DNA from: Actinostola sp. cb2023
Taxonomy: Eukaryota; Cnidaria; Anthozoa; Actiniaria; Actinostolidae
NCBI GenBank assembly: GCA_033675265.1
Contig: JAUJYZ010001384.1
Coordinates: 90,001 to 154,000, forward strand
Reading direction: 5' to 3'
Length of the DNA stretch: 64,000 bases
Program-made: the position numbers and the translations under genes
Notes under the pieces: generated by a model
What the model was told of the DNA's origin: nothing
Seen by the model: only the letters and a program-made list of their open reading frames with translations
Database searches by the model: none
Shown: one piece after another, positions 46,248 to 58,349 of the stretch
How the letters are laid out: each line of letters opens with the position of its first letter
Position numbering within the stretch: the first letter of the stretch is position 1

Positions 46248-46396
46248 AACGAGGCAGCGTGCTCTATCGAGTTATCGAAGCATGTGGGAATTGGAAGAAG
46301 ACGAGAGAAGTGTTACGCCAAGTGCTTCTCGCACTTCTCGAGTCTTCTTTCCATTCCCAAATGCTTCTATAGCTCGATAAAACACACTGCCTCGTT
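46248..46396. mobile_element. Foldback element with about 65-bp arms
   Basis: AACGAGGCAGCGTGCTCTATCG pairs with the inverse at 46330-46396, with a loop under 20 bp and several mismatches. Confidence 0.7.
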
Positions 46397-46867
46397 GCTG
46401 TGTGCTCTCGTAGAGCGCGTGGCATACACATTCTTTGGCCAGTCAAAGTGCACGGTTATATCACAGTTATTTTATAAAACGATCTAATAAACCATAAGCG
46501 TGACAATCGTGTCATTGCGCATGTGTGTGGCGACTGCAAACGCTCTTTACGTTTGTACACGTGCGTATTTTAAACCATTAATTGTCAGTTTGTGTTGTTA
46601 GTTTACGATTGTATATCGTACATGTGTAAAGTCAATGTTCCTGATTTGTGAAAGAGATAACATTAAATGGAATAAATATTTTAAACGTTTTCCAAGAGTC
46701 AATCTGCTAAATATGCTTACGCACTAAATCCCATAGCAACATAAACTTAAAATCGTTAAAAACTCTGCTCCCATGCTTCTTCAAAGTGTTTGTGTATGCG
46801 CGCGCAAAGGATTATGGTACTATTCGAGATAGAGGGGGCAAATCTATTGTCTTAACTAAGGAATACA

Positions 46868-47200
46868 GTCGTTTTCATATGAGTGGGCTACCTGTGGTTA
46901 GTGGTACCACAGGTAACCCACTCGTCGAATAGAGTCGTCTTCATAGGAGTGGGCTACCTGTGGTTAGTGGTACCACAGGTAACCCACTCGTCGAATAGAG
47001 TCGTTTTCGTATGAGTGGGTTACCTGTGGTTATTGTTACCACAGGTAACCCACTCGTCGAATAGAGTCGTTTTCGTATGAGTGGGAAACCTACGGTACCG
47101 TGACACTCAAATGGCTTCCTTTCTGAACCAATCAAAAAGCGTGCAGATGCATCTCATCCAATCAAACTCTTTCAATACGACACGGTACCGTAACTTTCCG
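46868..47200. mobile_element. MITE, AGAGTCGTTTTCGTATGAG family, tandem ladder plus truncated copy
   Basis: Three head-to-tail 63-66-bp mini-units (GTCGTTTTCATATGAGTGGG, then a TACCTGTGGTNNNGGTACCACAGGTA palindrome and CCCACTCGTCGAATAG) precede a longer member whose right end is missing (TTTCCGATAGTGG). Confidence 0.8.
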
Positions 47201-47204
47201 ATAG

Positions 47205-48140
47205 TGGATTTATTTATCTATTTTGTAAATCCTCAATTTCTTTGGATTTATTAAGACCTTAAAATACTATCAAACGTTCATGTGAATATTGAAGACTGGC
47301 CGTTGCCTGGGGAGGAGGAGAAGGGTCTGGGAACGAGGTCACCTGATTGGTTCCTCGTGCTAAATAGGCGCATGCTCAGTTGCAATCTACTCAGGACTAC
47401 AAGATGGCGGCTGTATAGAGATGTATATCGCTTGGATTTTGGACAGTGGATTTGGACGTCTCTAATTCGACCCCATTCGTGTAATTCCTCGTGTTCCAGA
47501 GGTTCTGCTTTTTGTAATGGTACTGGTAACCGTATTTACAGCTCTGTTTACTGAACTACAGCAGAGTAATCTCATGACTTTCATCTAGGTCACGATCGTG
47601 TGGTTTGTGGTGATGTAGCGGCTTTTCGATACCGATTACGCACAGTTATGGATCTCGTAGCACGCGCAACTCCGGAAACATTCCGAAAACCACAAAAACT
47701 ACTCTCCTTTACCAGAAAGTCGTACACGGTCTTTTCTTACTGTTCTATTCTCCTTTACAGCCTATTTTGTCACGCAACGCCTTCCGTCACGAGCTCGGGA
47801 GACACACAAAACCGGAAAGGTTCCAAATTGTGGGCATTAAGAGGAGATTTATATAAACACTCTTTTCTTAAAACAATGGTAGATAGAAAGGTGCAGTGGT
47901 TGTGTTCGTGCTTGACATTTGCGTCGGCCAGTTTTGCGGTCGCGGAACGTTTTAGAAAACCGGAAAACTCGCTAAACGTGCGCATTAGTATTAAGGCTGC
48001 AGATGTACAAAACAAAATAGATACCAGTGCACAGTCCGTCCATTTAGGCCTATACTTTTAGACACCGTTATTCCTACTCCTGTCAAGACTCGCTGACATT
48101 TCCAAAAAAAAACGTCCGCTCTTCGAAAATTTCGAAATTG
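47205..48140. other. Region with two unsupported open frames
   Basis: Frames at 47282-47554 (90 codons) and 47600-48061 (153 codons) resemble no family I know. A CTGGGAACGAGG end (about 47330) and a GCACGCGCAACTCCGGAAAC motif with a relative near 49095 point to transposon-derived DNA. Confidence 0.4.
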
Positions 48141-48148
48141 TCCAATTT

Positions 48149-48378
48149 CCAAGGTTTTGGACATTTCCAAAGAATTTCCAAGGTTTTGGACATTTCCAAA
48201 GAATTTCCAAGGTTTTGGACATTTCCAAAGAATTTCCAAGGTTTTGGACATTTCCAAAGAATGTCCAAGGTTTTGGACATTTCCAAAGAATTTCCAAGGT
48301 TTTGGACATTTCCAAAGAATGTCCAAGGTTTTGGACATTTCCAAAGAATTTCCAAGGTTTTGGACATTTCCAAAGAAT
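48149..48378. repeat. 29-bp minisatellite (TTTTGGACATTTCCAAAGAA)
   Basis: Eight units of TTTTGGACATTTCCAAAGAA plus TTTCCAAGG. Each unit is internally palindromic (TTGGACATTTCCAA), so open frames exist on both strands. Confidence 0.93.
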
Positions 48379-48554
48379 TCCCGAGGTTTGAAGAGCCACA
48401 GGCAGCCCAATCTCTTTATCTGACAATATTTAGCGTATCAACACAAGCCATAAATAGATGGAAATTTATAGTTGCAAAAATATGAATTCTTTGAAATAAA
48501 AACACGAAATACATTTGTATGACATTTCATATGTCGAAGCTTTTCGCACTCCCT

Positions 48555-48674
48555 CCGTCAGTGCTCCGTTGATCCCACTGGTATTTAAAGCTGCACTGAG
48601 CTACACGGATTTCGAGGGAAGTCGAAACAAGGATGTGACGTAATGAAGAATCGCGCACTATAAACGAACCAAGC
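48555..48674 (-). mobile_element. Truncated SINE, inverted
   Basis: The reverse complement carries CACATCCTTGTTTCGACTTC, GTGTAGCTCAGTGCAGCTTT and GGAGCACTGAC of the SINE at 1651-1998, with a damaged tRNA head. Confidence 0.65.
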
Positions 48675-48679
48675 CAACC

Positions 48680-49790
48680 TTGCTACACATGTACACATTG
48701 GAGGTAGAAATTTGACAGTTACTTGTAAACGCGCCTGTTTCTCGAAAGCCCTGTAACCTTTTCGGGCCCGAAAAGACATCCCAGAAATACACATTCAATA
48801 CACATTCCTAACGATCTCAGGTTCGATCGGTACGTGCACCCGTTCTTAGTTTCGGGATCCCTGTGCTCCGTTACGTGACGGAACTAAAAACGGCTGCGAA
48901 GGAGACTAGTATGTACCCTGTAGAAGAAACTAATGTAGGGTTTATCATATTATAAACTAATGTAGTGTACATTTGATCGCTTTACCAAGGTACAAATCAA
49001 GAAAACTATTGTTTCTTAATCGGCTTTCTGGTTGTTTACCGTGATGTGTAACGGGATTTATAATTATACATTGGTTACATTTCAAGAGCTTGGCTCTCGA
49101 CGCACGTGCGACCCCAGAAAAACCGGAAAAGTGTAGAGCTATAAACAACACGATAATACACTTGTGTTGTATACAGTGGGTTGATCAATGGATGCGGTTC
49201 TTAGAGCACGTGCGTGGCCGGAAACGTGAAGAAAACCAAACAGTTCACCGGAAAAAACTCCAGTACTTTCTTAATTAGTAGGCTCTTCATAACGACGATT
49301 TGGGTTTCCTGTGCGACAATGAACGTGTGATCAAGAGGAAATTAAAAAAAAAAAAATGAAGTAATGCGCCCAACGGACGAGGAAAGAATCTACGAACTTC
49401 GTTGTCATTGACTGACAAAGGACAGTAGATTGCGTTACACTGCTTGCCTAAGTACAGTAGCACTAACTCGTCAATCATCTATGTGATATGTCGTTCTAAA
49501 AACGTTCGGCCATCGTTCGTTCGTTTATAGCCGTGGCGAAGATGAGCGAAGATATAGGCGACCGAGCGAAGAGCGTCTGGTGGAAAACGCAGAGTGCGGA
49601 GTCAAGTTAGAAATCATGGTGTGGTAGTCTCCGCGTTTTCTACCAAAGTGGAAAACGCGGAGTTCTAAAAAAAATTATGATCAAATTAAATTTCGCCTCC
49701 AACAATGGATTTTCTTTCTTTCTTTCTCTCTCCCTCTCGATTTTTATATTACTGCAAAATAAACATAGACCAGTCATTCACTGAGTTCCA
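48680..49790. other. Intergenic DNA, nothing recognised
   Basis: Unique-looking sequence with short frames only. A 12-A run lies near 49345; CACGTGCG-CCGGAAA motifs repeat near 49095 and 49205. Confidence 0.5.
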
Positions 49791-49794
49791 TAAG

Positions 49795-50645
49795 CTAAGA
49801 ACTTGTCATGTGAAAACGAGCTAGACGCAAGCATAAGAACTTGTCAGCCCGACGCAAGCATATGAACTTGTGTCGTGTGAAAACGAGCACGACGCAAGCA
49901 TATGAACTTGTGTCGTGTGAAAACGAGCACGACGCAAGCATAAGCGCAAGCATAAGAACTTGTGTCGTGTGAAAACGGGCCGACGCAAGCATATGAACTT
50001 GTGTCATGTGAAAACAAGCCCGACGCAAGCATATGAACTTGTGTCATGTAAAAACGAGCACGACGCAAGCATATATGAACTTCTGTCATGTGATGAAAAC
50101 GAGCACGACGCTAGCATATGAACTTGTGTCATGTTAAAACGAGCCCGACGCAAGCATATGAACTTGTGTCATGTGATGAAAACGAGCACGACGCAAGCAT
50201 AAGAACTTGTGTCATGTGAAAACGAGCACGACGCTAGCATATGAACTTGTGTCATGTTAAAACGAGCCCGACGCAAGCATATGAACTTGTGTCATGTGAT
50301 GAAAACGAGCACGACGCAAGCATATGAACTTGTGTCATGTGCAAAAACGAGCACGACGCTCATGTTAAAACGAGCCCGACGCAAGCATATGAACTTGTGT
50401 CATGTGAAAACGAGCACGACGCAAGCATATGAACTTGTGTCATGTGAAAACGAGCACGACGCTAGCATATGAACTTGTGTCATGTTAAAACGAGCCCGAC
50501 GCAAGCATATGAACTTGTGTCATGTGATGAAAACGAGCACGACGCAAGCATATGAACTTGTGTCATGTGCAAACGAGCACGACGCAAGCATATGAACTTG
50601 TGTCATGTGAAAACGAGCCCGACGCAAGCGTAAGCGCAAGCAAAA
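49795..50645. repeat. ACGCAAGCATATGAACTTGTG array, 40-60-bp units
   Basis: About eighteen units of GACGCAAGCATATGAACTTG followed by TGTCATGTGAAAACGAGC. It is the largest local block of the dispersed ACGCAAGCATAAG family. Confidence 0.9.
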
Positions 50646-50801
50646 CAATGGATAAAAAATGATTTTTGTGTGCTTATTAAGCCGGTTTGCACACTGAAAT
50701 AATGTGCTAGTCCGGTGTTACATTTCGAGTAAATTCCCCTACCTCCATTCTAAATTATCCTTACTCCTCTGGGCATTCGTTCTTCAAGGAGATTACTGCA
50801 T

Positions 50802-51041
50802 TCTTACCTCCCGTAAGCGACCACCCAAAATGTTAAGCCATGTGGTCGCTTACGAGAGGTTCCAACTATAGTGATTTGACTTAATTGGAAGCATTTGGTA
50901 TTTTAGAAAACTGGTCGCTTAGGAGAGAGGTGGTCGCTTACGAAAGTGATTTCACTTAATTGGAAACTTGGTATTTTAGAAAACTGGTCGCTTACGAGAG
51001 GTGGTCGCTTACGAGAGTGGTCGCAACTGGAGGTTCGGCTG
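50802..51041. mobile_element. Truncated mariner/pogo-type element
   Basis: Shares GGTCGCTTACGAGAGG boxes and the right end (GGAGGTTCGGCTG, then TA) with 19101-19635. The left terminal repeat is missing. It includes an internal duplication of about 85 bp. It preserves the empty site for the MITE nested in the other copy. Confidence 0.75.
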
Positions 51042-51430
51042 TATTCGATTACAGTAATAATCTTAATTTAATCCAATAAATACCATCTTTGGTACATAGG
51101 ATACATACATATACTAATTACACAAATATAAATCATTTACACTAAAAAATACAAGTATCAAAAACTGTTAACACACAACAAAATTTTGAAACCAATTTCA
51201 CAATAGATAAATCCTGCAAGAATGGTAAGAATGCTGCTCAAACTGAAGTGTACTGCTGTTGTTGGTGTTGCTAAGCCGTATAACTAAGGATTTGACACAG
51301 TAGGAATTGTGCATTGGTCTATTGACGTCTACACATTTACTACGGATCCTTGTGGAAATAGTAGAATGGTTGCTATAAACTCTGGACGCTGGACTGAGGA
51401 CTGGTCTATTATTATTTACGTCTACACATT

Positions 51431-51521
51431 TTAAAAATATTTTCTGAAAACCACCATATAAGAGCTTGGGTTGTCTGTGGCCAAGCGAACAAACACTGCA
51501 TTCTGGATATATTCTATAGCT
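51431..51521 (-). CDS. Possible terminal exon of an unidentified minus-strand gene
   Basis: On the minus strand an acceptor (TTTTTGTATTTTAG) is followed by an open frame reading AIEYIQNAVFVRLATDNPSS and ending RKYF-stop. The composition looks protein-like, but I recognise no family and no upstream exon; treat as a candidate only. Confidence 0.25.
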
Positions 51522-51628
51522 CCTAAAATACAAAAACATCCATCAAGGACGTCTGTGAACACGCCGGCCAGTCTGCCAGCAAACCATTCACAGACAAGCA
51601 AACAAATGATCACGGAATATAAACCAAC

Positions 51629-51800
51629 AAACATGACGTCAATCAAAACAGACCAATCACAACAGACCAACAAACATGACGTCAATCAAAGCAGACCAAT
51701 CACAACAGACCAACAAACATGACGTCAATCAAAACAGACCAATCACAACAGACCAACAAACATGACGTCAATCAAAACAGACCAATCACAACAAACTACG
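51629..51800. repeat. 43-bp minisatellite with CRE and CCAAT-type motifs
   Basis: Four units of AACATGACGTCAATCAAAAC plus AGACCAATCACAACAGACC. Each holds TGACGTCA and GACCAATCA, the core of CREB/ATF and NF-Y sites. Promoter function is inference. Confidence 0.85.
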
Positions 51801-51930
51801 AGAGATTAATTAACATCCGGCAAAATGACGCTCACTTCGTGTTGTTGCGAATATGTTCGACGAATTTGCAATTAACAGCTACAAGACTAGATCGTAAAAA
51901 CTGCACATTCTACAGAACTATGTTCCCCCC

Positions 51931-51955
51931 GCGCTCTGAAGTCACTTCAGAGCGC
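51931..51955. other. Perfect 12-bp-arm hairpin
   Basis: GCGCTCTGAAGT, one C, then ACTTCAGAGCGC. GC-rich flank (CGCCGGGGC). Function unknown. Confidence 0.8.
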
Positions 51956-51959
51956 CGGG

Positions 51960-52840
51960 GCATGCAAAATCCGCTGGATCCTCGTGAGCATGTGTTCCCC
52001 CGTACCAAGGGCTTGTTATCCGACCCCTAAATTATCACTTTCAACGTTGGAGATCCAAATCCTATATATCACTGTCTTGCAAACCTAATCTATGGCCTAG
52101 CGTGCATCGCTGTACGCACGAGAGGAAAGTTAAATGGCTGATGGCGCAAGCATCGTGGGGGCCGGATTGGGGGCATGCTCCACTCCCCTTGAAATTTGAA
52201 ATCTGGAGCCTCGAAAACGCCATTTTCTTCGGGGTTTTTTTCTTCTTTTTTTCTACATATGCATGTGGGTTTGATTCTTTCTTTATTCATTCAATAATAA
52301 ATTAAGGTTCAATTTTTTTTCCTTCGTTATACAATGAACGCTTTCTCTAAATCAAAACGCAGTTCAACGCCAGAGTTCTTTTAATTTGTATTTAGTTAGT
52401 TTGAAAGACTGATCAACTAAAAAATTGAAGTTCACCGCAACTGAAGTGCTAAGACGGCTCTACGTTATGAAATCGCTTTTCCATCTGGTTCTGATGCACT
52501 GATAGGCATTGCCATATTGATATAGTTACTGAAGTACATTGCAACATTCTCGGTTATAATTAAATACGGTGACCATGCATTTAACCCTTTTGAACGGGCC
52601 ACCACCGTTTTAAGATAAAAGAGCAATAGATAGCCGTACACTGAATTTGGACTGACATATCTTTTGACAATCTGTGTGCTATGTAAGGCATTGTACCTTT
52701 ATCTCGTAACCGCACATTGCCAGTCCTGGAGGGCCTAGGCCGTATCAACAAAGTGGTATGGGCGATAGGTTTCAGTGTGAGAGTTTTATAATCAGTGCTA
52801 TCGTATTCATCTAGTCGTGACAGCTGTTATATACTGAATC
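51960..52840. other. Intergenic DNA, nothing recognised
   Basis: Short frames only. No splice-supported exon, no repeat array. Confidence 0.5.
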
Positions 52841-52849
52841 TAGCTTCTT

Positions 52850-53025
52850 GTTCTTGTTGTTGCTGTTGTTGTTGTTCCCTCTTGTTCTTCTACTCTTTTT
52901 GTTCTTCTCGTTGTTGTTCTTGGTATTTCCCTCTTAGCTTCGGTTCTTCTTCTCTTTGTTCTTCTCGTTCTTGTTCTTGGTATTCCCTCTTGTTCTTCTA
53001 CTCTCTTTGTTCTTCTTGTTCTTAG
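52850..53025. repeat. TTGTTCTTCTCG repeat
   Basis: Pyrimidine/T-rich TTCTTGTTCTTGGTATTCCC units. Confidence 0.85.
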
Positions 53026-53030
53026 CACCA

Positions 53031-53361
53031 TTTCCCTGCTGACAGAGTCTCCTTTTATCCCGGCCGAGGATGGGAAGAGAAGAAAAACAGTCTTCCTTGG
53101 AGAAAAGGAGATTGTCAACAGGGAACTGCACTGGTCATCGGCTCAGTGAGCATGACGAAGAAGGTGGTGATGATGTTAAAAGGTGAAAAAGTACCTGACC
53201 GAATAGCAACTGAGCTAAGACACGGCAAGCTGCAAGAACATCATCAACAATTAACAACGCCAATCAGTTCCCTGTTGACAGGGTTCCTTTTTCTCCCGAG
53301 GAAGAGAAGAAAAGAAAAGCAGTCTTCCTTGGAGAAAAAGAGACTCTGTCAGCAGAGAAAC
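53031..53361. mobile_element. Inverted-repeat element with GCTGACAGAGTCTCC ends
   Basis: TTTCCCTGCTGACAGAGTCT and the inverse AGACTCTGTCAGCAGAGAAA bound a 331-bp element. Inside, AGTCTTCCTTGGAGAAAA is present twice. No coding content. From 53400 to 54600 I see no gene. Confidence 0.7.
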
Positions 53362-54621
53362 AAAAAAAAACAGTAAAAAGTGAACATTCCTGAAGAACAA
53401 TATTTCTTCGTCGCCGGATTAACTTCTTTTAAAATGAAGACTGCAAGCATCAATTTGCACAGTTTATTTCTATGGACATCTAACTCTCCAGTCATTGTAT
53501 AAGAACACTATTGTGATAACTTTGAAAATATCACTTCCTTAGTTATTGTTTCAGTGTGTTATCTAATTGTTCACCCTTTAAAACGTTAATAGGATCTTGT
53601 GGCCCAATAATGGATCAATATGTCGTGTTTTAAAAAATTAATGTCCAAGTTTTCATCTGTTACTCAGATGGTTAGTTCTATTGCCCGAAGCGCCGCTGTC
53701 AGAGGATGATGAAGCCAGTACGTCGTTCTTGAATCCGCACAGTTTCTGTTTCCCATTTCAAATTACGTCGTGTAGTAATTATAGTTTTGCACATCGATAA
53801 TGTGGCTGTTTCTGTTTACAAACACCAACGCGAGTTTTCTTTCAAAACCATCAAAACCATCTCTGTAGACCGGAACCTTCAGAGATGAACTTCTCGAGCA
53901 TTTGTGCCCATCATTAATAAAGTGTTTCTTATCCAAACAATAGAGACTTATCTGCCCTCACATTGAGGTAACGGCTAAGATGGACGGGCAGATAAGCACG
54001 TCATTCCAAGTTTATCTGATGCTAGTATCGGCTAGTATCTTAAAATGTGCCATCGACTCGACAACACCGTACAAACAGCACGGCGGTCATTTGTAAGTCT
54101 ATTATATTCAAACCATTTAGAGTTTTCCTAGAGACAAAAGAATACAACAAACTCCTCCCCTACAATAATACAAACCCTTGGCGATGATAATACAGTTCAA
54201 TGATTTTGATTTGCATGAATGGTGGATGGTGTCATATGTCAGCATCCTCAATACTAATCGGATTAGAACCATTTGACCATACTATTTCACAGATAACTCA
54301 AGTTGATAACCTCGGAGTTCGTTGCCTCCAATGGTCCAGCCCGAAATAACTCTTAACAGATTGGCAATTGGCGTGCAATCACACAATTCCCAGGCGCTTG
54401 AAGCTCGATCAATATTTGTGCTATGCGTTAGCCTTTTTCAATTCAACATCGTATCAGAACCACAGCAACTAGGATCAACAACAGTGTCCAATGTTTATGT
54501 TGTTTCTCCTTCCCCTGGTGTCATCATTTGAAAGTTGAGCCACCTCGTGATATTCAGTCAACCAGGCCTTGAATGGTACATTAGAAAGATCAATTGTGGC
54601 TACACGTTCGCTGTGTTGGGG

Positions 54622-55488
54622 ATGAATTGGTACAATCTGTGGATTTCGTTTGGAGTCTTGTGTATTTACTGTCTGAAAAAGACAGAGCAGTGCTCACCCC
54701 CTGATGGCTGGTGGCCTATGCAGCCGGAGAGACGAGCGGAAAAAGCGGAGATCGTAGTATTCGGGACAGTGGTCTCGATCCCTCAACGCAATAACAGTTC
54801 TCAAGAGGAAGGTCGATTCTACACTGTGAGACTTCACGTCCACTGCATTGTAAAAGGATCTGAGCTACCACCCTTCATCCATGTGGCCGGGTTTTCAGAC
54901 TTTTCAGGTGGTCTGTGCGTGCACTCGAAAGCGTTCCTGAACACAACCTACGTGTTGTTCGTAGAGCCTGATGTTGACAACCCTAAAGGATTTCGAGTTT
55001 TGGAAGTTAACCTTCAAAGAGGTGCTGTTCATCCCGGGCACAAGCTGTCAGTGCTACGAGAAATCGTGTATCTCACAGGAGAAAATGCCTCGCTTCCAAC
55101 GGGTGTTAAAAATGACACGAAACCCGGATGTCCACATTTTCCACACAAGAGAAAGTTTCGCGATCCTGCTCCACACAGAGTGAAGCAAAACAAGCCTTGT
55201 CGATGTAGAAGAAAGAAGCAGAAGCACAAGAAACGAAAGCGAACCAAAGGCAATTCGTGGACCAGGACCCACTGGATGGACATCACAGAAATTCCAACGC
55301 TGCCCAGAACACGAAGATACAGTGTAATAAACTTTGAACAGGATAAAGTGGCGAGAAAGAACATACTGCCACCCTCGGGTGAGACTGTGTCGTTGACCAC
55401 AAGTTCTGGCTCACTCCGATTAGTTACAAAGTGTTTCTGGTGGTTGTTGACAGTTCACTGTCTTGTTCGGTGGAGGCTACCGACTTGA
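54622..55488 (+). CDS. Secreted CCDC3-like protein with a polybasic segment
   Basis: 288 residues from the chosen Met (the frame also opens 29 codons earlier at 54535, without a credible N-terminus). The N-terminus MNWYNLWISFGVLCIYCL reads as a signal peptide. Then comes AEIVVFGTVVSI, FYTVRLHVHCIVKGSELP, a Cys-containing loop, TTYVLFVEPD and VLEVNLQRGAVHP, the same order of strands and motifs as CCDC3 (VYARV, FYSAEVEMLC, YFFFLR, VNFQDAIFP) and as the minus-strand gene at 61.1-62.7 kb. After the domain lies a strongly basic cluster (CRCRRKKQKHKKRKRTK), suited to heparin binding or proprotein cleavage. It ends in a short hydrophobic tail. Single exon here. The family link is from remembered CCDC3 motifs; the polybasic region is unlike CCDC3. 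Confidence 0.65.
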   Translation: MNWYNLWISFGVLCIYCLKKTEQCSPPDGWWPMQPERRAEKAEIVVFGTVVSIPQRNNSSQEEGRFYTVRLHVHCIVKGSELPPFIHVAGFSDFSGGLCVHSKAFLNTTYVLFVEPDVDNPKGFRVLEVNLQRGAVHPGHKLSVLREIVYLTGENASLPTGVKNDTKPGCPHFPHKRKFRDPAPHRVKQNKPCRCRRKKQKHKKRKRTKGNSWTRTHWMDITEIPTLPRTRRYSVINFEQDKVARKNILPPSGETVSLTTSSGSLRLVTKCFWWLLTVHCLVRWRLPT

Positions 55489-55489
55489 A

Positions 55490-57760
55490 ACTTTGCGACC
55501 AATCTTCCAGGACTGAAGGTTTGACAGTTATTGTTGAAGATGATAGGAGCGACGTATTCTTCGGAAGGAGTGAAATGAACCATACGTCAAACGAAACAGA
55601 CTTTAGTTCGATCGGTATGGTGGACATCTTCCATGTCGCCGACCGACGGCAAAGGCATCAGAAATATGTATGTCATATTATACAGTATGTATTATTTGGT
55701 TCTATATTCCATTAGCTAGGACACGGCGTCTGAAAGTGCAAGGACAAAGTTATTCGAACAAATTCATGGCTAATAGTGAACTAACTTGTATTTAAAATAC
55801 TACGTAGTTTTGAACCGTGCTTCCATGGCCAATTGTTCGTGAAACCCACGCTTTTCAAAGGCTAGAAAACCATTATCGCCATTAACACCTATGAGTAATC
55901 GTGTAGGGGAACTACACGTACTTTTGGCGACTCAAACGAACTTAACAACACAGGAAAGGAGAATAATTTCATAGAAGTATAAACAACAAAGAGAACTATT
56001 ATGAAAGTTCATTTTATATTACGACACATAACTCTGTGGTTTGCTCTAATCAGAAAACAATGAGGTTCAAACAATGTACATTTACGCCGCTCATTGTTGA
56101 CAAATGCATGTTCAAAAAACCCCATAAGTGGTGTGTAAATACTAGATAGCCGACATTGATAAAAGCAAAAAAAAAACTCTGTTCAAACTGCTATTATGTT
56201 GTTTAGAGTGAAGAGTAAATTTCAAGGCTTTAAAGCTTATAAGAGTACCACCGGATACATCATTTAACAGTGTACGAGTCTCGCGTAGAAAGTTGTTTTT
56301 ATAGAAACAAGACCAAATGTTGATCACTTTGTAATCCAAGACGTCAAAATCGGACATAGACACGATACAACGCAAGCAGGATAAACACAAAAGCATTTCA
56401 AGTATGAGGTGAGACGTCTAGGGATAGCAAGCCTCCTGCATCAATCGCGTGAAGACCGCTGCTTAATCCATCTAAGTATTAGAGGATTATCGCCACAACG
56501 ACGTGTGGTTATTTATACTATCGTGTACAGCCAGAGTCTTTACCGCTTCGTATAACCTAGCGGTTTTTCCTGCGGTCGATGAACTAAGACTAAAGTTAAT
56601 GTGTTCTAATGGGCACTGAAGTGATGTGATAACCTTTGAAAGGTCATTAAACGTACTATAGTATGAATAGCCACTGTCAGCCTAAGTCCACACGGCTGCC
56701 GAGATCTGGTTGGACTGGATTGAAGAACTTGTTTGTAAAAATGGAATATTTCCTTAATTGATACGAATGGCTCTGTGCATGTGCGCTTGATTGCCCGCTG
56801 CGGGACCGATGTCATTGTGTTTAACCCTTCTTATCAAAACTGCACTGGCTCATTGATTCTCAAGTCTCGAGCGGCGAGCACGCAGTGGAACAAACAACGT
56901 GCTTCGAATAGGCAGTAACTCCTCCGAAAACGTGTGATTCGCGTTGGAAACTGCTATTCTGTTCCGGAGTTTCACCGGCGCGAACGCACTAGTAAATTTC
57001 CACAAGGGTAAATATCATGTTCCCTTCGTGTCCCTTGCGGACCTTGCGAAACTATAGGATTCAGGCTTCGCTGTGTGAGGCATTCTTGATTCGAGGTCAT
57101 GTCTTCAGCCGATGCTTAACCAGTCGGGGGCGCTCGCCTTGTGTTTGTTTATTTGTTACATTTCAACAAATTTGGGCTCAATTCGATCGGTATTCACTCT
57201 GTATTCGCTTGTGGATCGACTAGTCGGCATGACTTCAGTCTCCCGTTGTATGGGTCTTCATGTTCCGTTCTTGCCTTAATATTGGATCTAGTACTTTTCT
57301 TTGGTATTATATAATGTATTTATGTTTACGTCCTTTACACTTACCATCCAAAAAAAAGTTTTTAGAAGAAAAATATATATATATATTCGCCGCATTTTCC
57401 TCGACGCGTAGTTAAACACTGCAGTGAACACGCAAATAAATCATTAGATCAGCCAGACGCGTGGGATGATCGACGCAGCTAGCTCGTATTATTAACAATG
57501 AGATTACGATATTATGAATACCGAGTTAAGTATAAAAGTTAATTACTAGCTAATCAAATATGTATTGCATGAGATAAAGTGTACTCAAGAGATAAAGAAG
57601 CCCAAAGGCCTTTAAGGCAATAGTACAAAGTATATAGAGAGATAATCCCCGTGTAAATAAAACAACTTGTCGGGAGATTTGTTTTGAAGCTTAGAAAGAA
57701 ATCCACAAAAGAGCTGCGCATTGAAATGCTAAATTCGAGCCGTGATGTCGGTTTGCGCGT
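55490..57760. other. Intergenic DNA, nothing recognised
   Basis: A 94-codon frame overlapping the gene end (55431-55715) has no recognisable features. Non-repetitive otherwise. Confidence 0.5.
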
Positions 57761-57765
57761 GAAAA

Positions 57766-57927
57766 TAGAGTCGTTTTCGTACGAGTGGGAACCCTGTGGT
57801 ACCGTGAAACTTAATGGCTTCATTTCTGAACCAATCAATCAGCCAGCATCTCATCCAATCCAACTCTTTCAATACGGCACGGAACCGTACCATAATTAAC
57901 TTTTCCACTCCTACGAAAACGACTCTA
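57766..57927. mobile_element. MITE, AGAGTCGTTTTCGTACGAG family, copy 4
   Basis: Both terminal repeats present (AGAGTCGTTTTCGTACGAG and its inverse), with the interior diverged from the copy at 5268. Confidence 0.75.
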
Positions 57928-58084
57928 GCAATTTTTACTAGTGTTTCCAACGGCGGAAATTCGGCTACACATAGCTATGTATGTTACCCCTATATTCCGG
58001 CGAAGTTGATGTCTGGTCAGCCGGAGGGGAATTCCATTGATTTAGGGAGGAGAGGGAGAACGACCGAGTACTGTCAGAGAAATA

Positions 58085-58345
58085 ATAATAATAATAACTT
58101 AATAATAATAGTAATAATAATAATAACTTTATTAAATATTAATTTGCGAAATAGAAATGTGAAAAACTTAATGTTACATGTTAAGAGAAATGTAACAATT
58201 AAGCGAGATATGCATCGTTTATTCCATTCTTCGTCCGTGTCCTCACTGACTCTTGTTTGGACTTCCTTCTAATCCATGTAGCTTTAAATACTCGTGTTAT
58301 GGAGCACTGGGGGAGAGAGGGGGGGGGGAGGGCACACGGTACCGA
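58085..58345. repeat. AAT microsatellite, SINE fragment and G run
   Basis: (AAT)n at 58083-58125. At 58215-58310 TTCGTCCGTGTCCTCACTG to GGAGCACTGG resembles the SINE body. A run of G lies at about 58317-58330. Confidence 0.55.
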
Positions 58346-58349
58346 CCCC

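Noticed and set aside
47600..48061. 153-codon frame
   Set aside because: No domain, signal or splice evidence, and motifs in it recur in nearby noncoding DNA.
54535..54621. Upstream start of the CCDC3-like gene at 54535
   Set aside because: The 29 extra residues would bury the signal peptide that begins at 54622.
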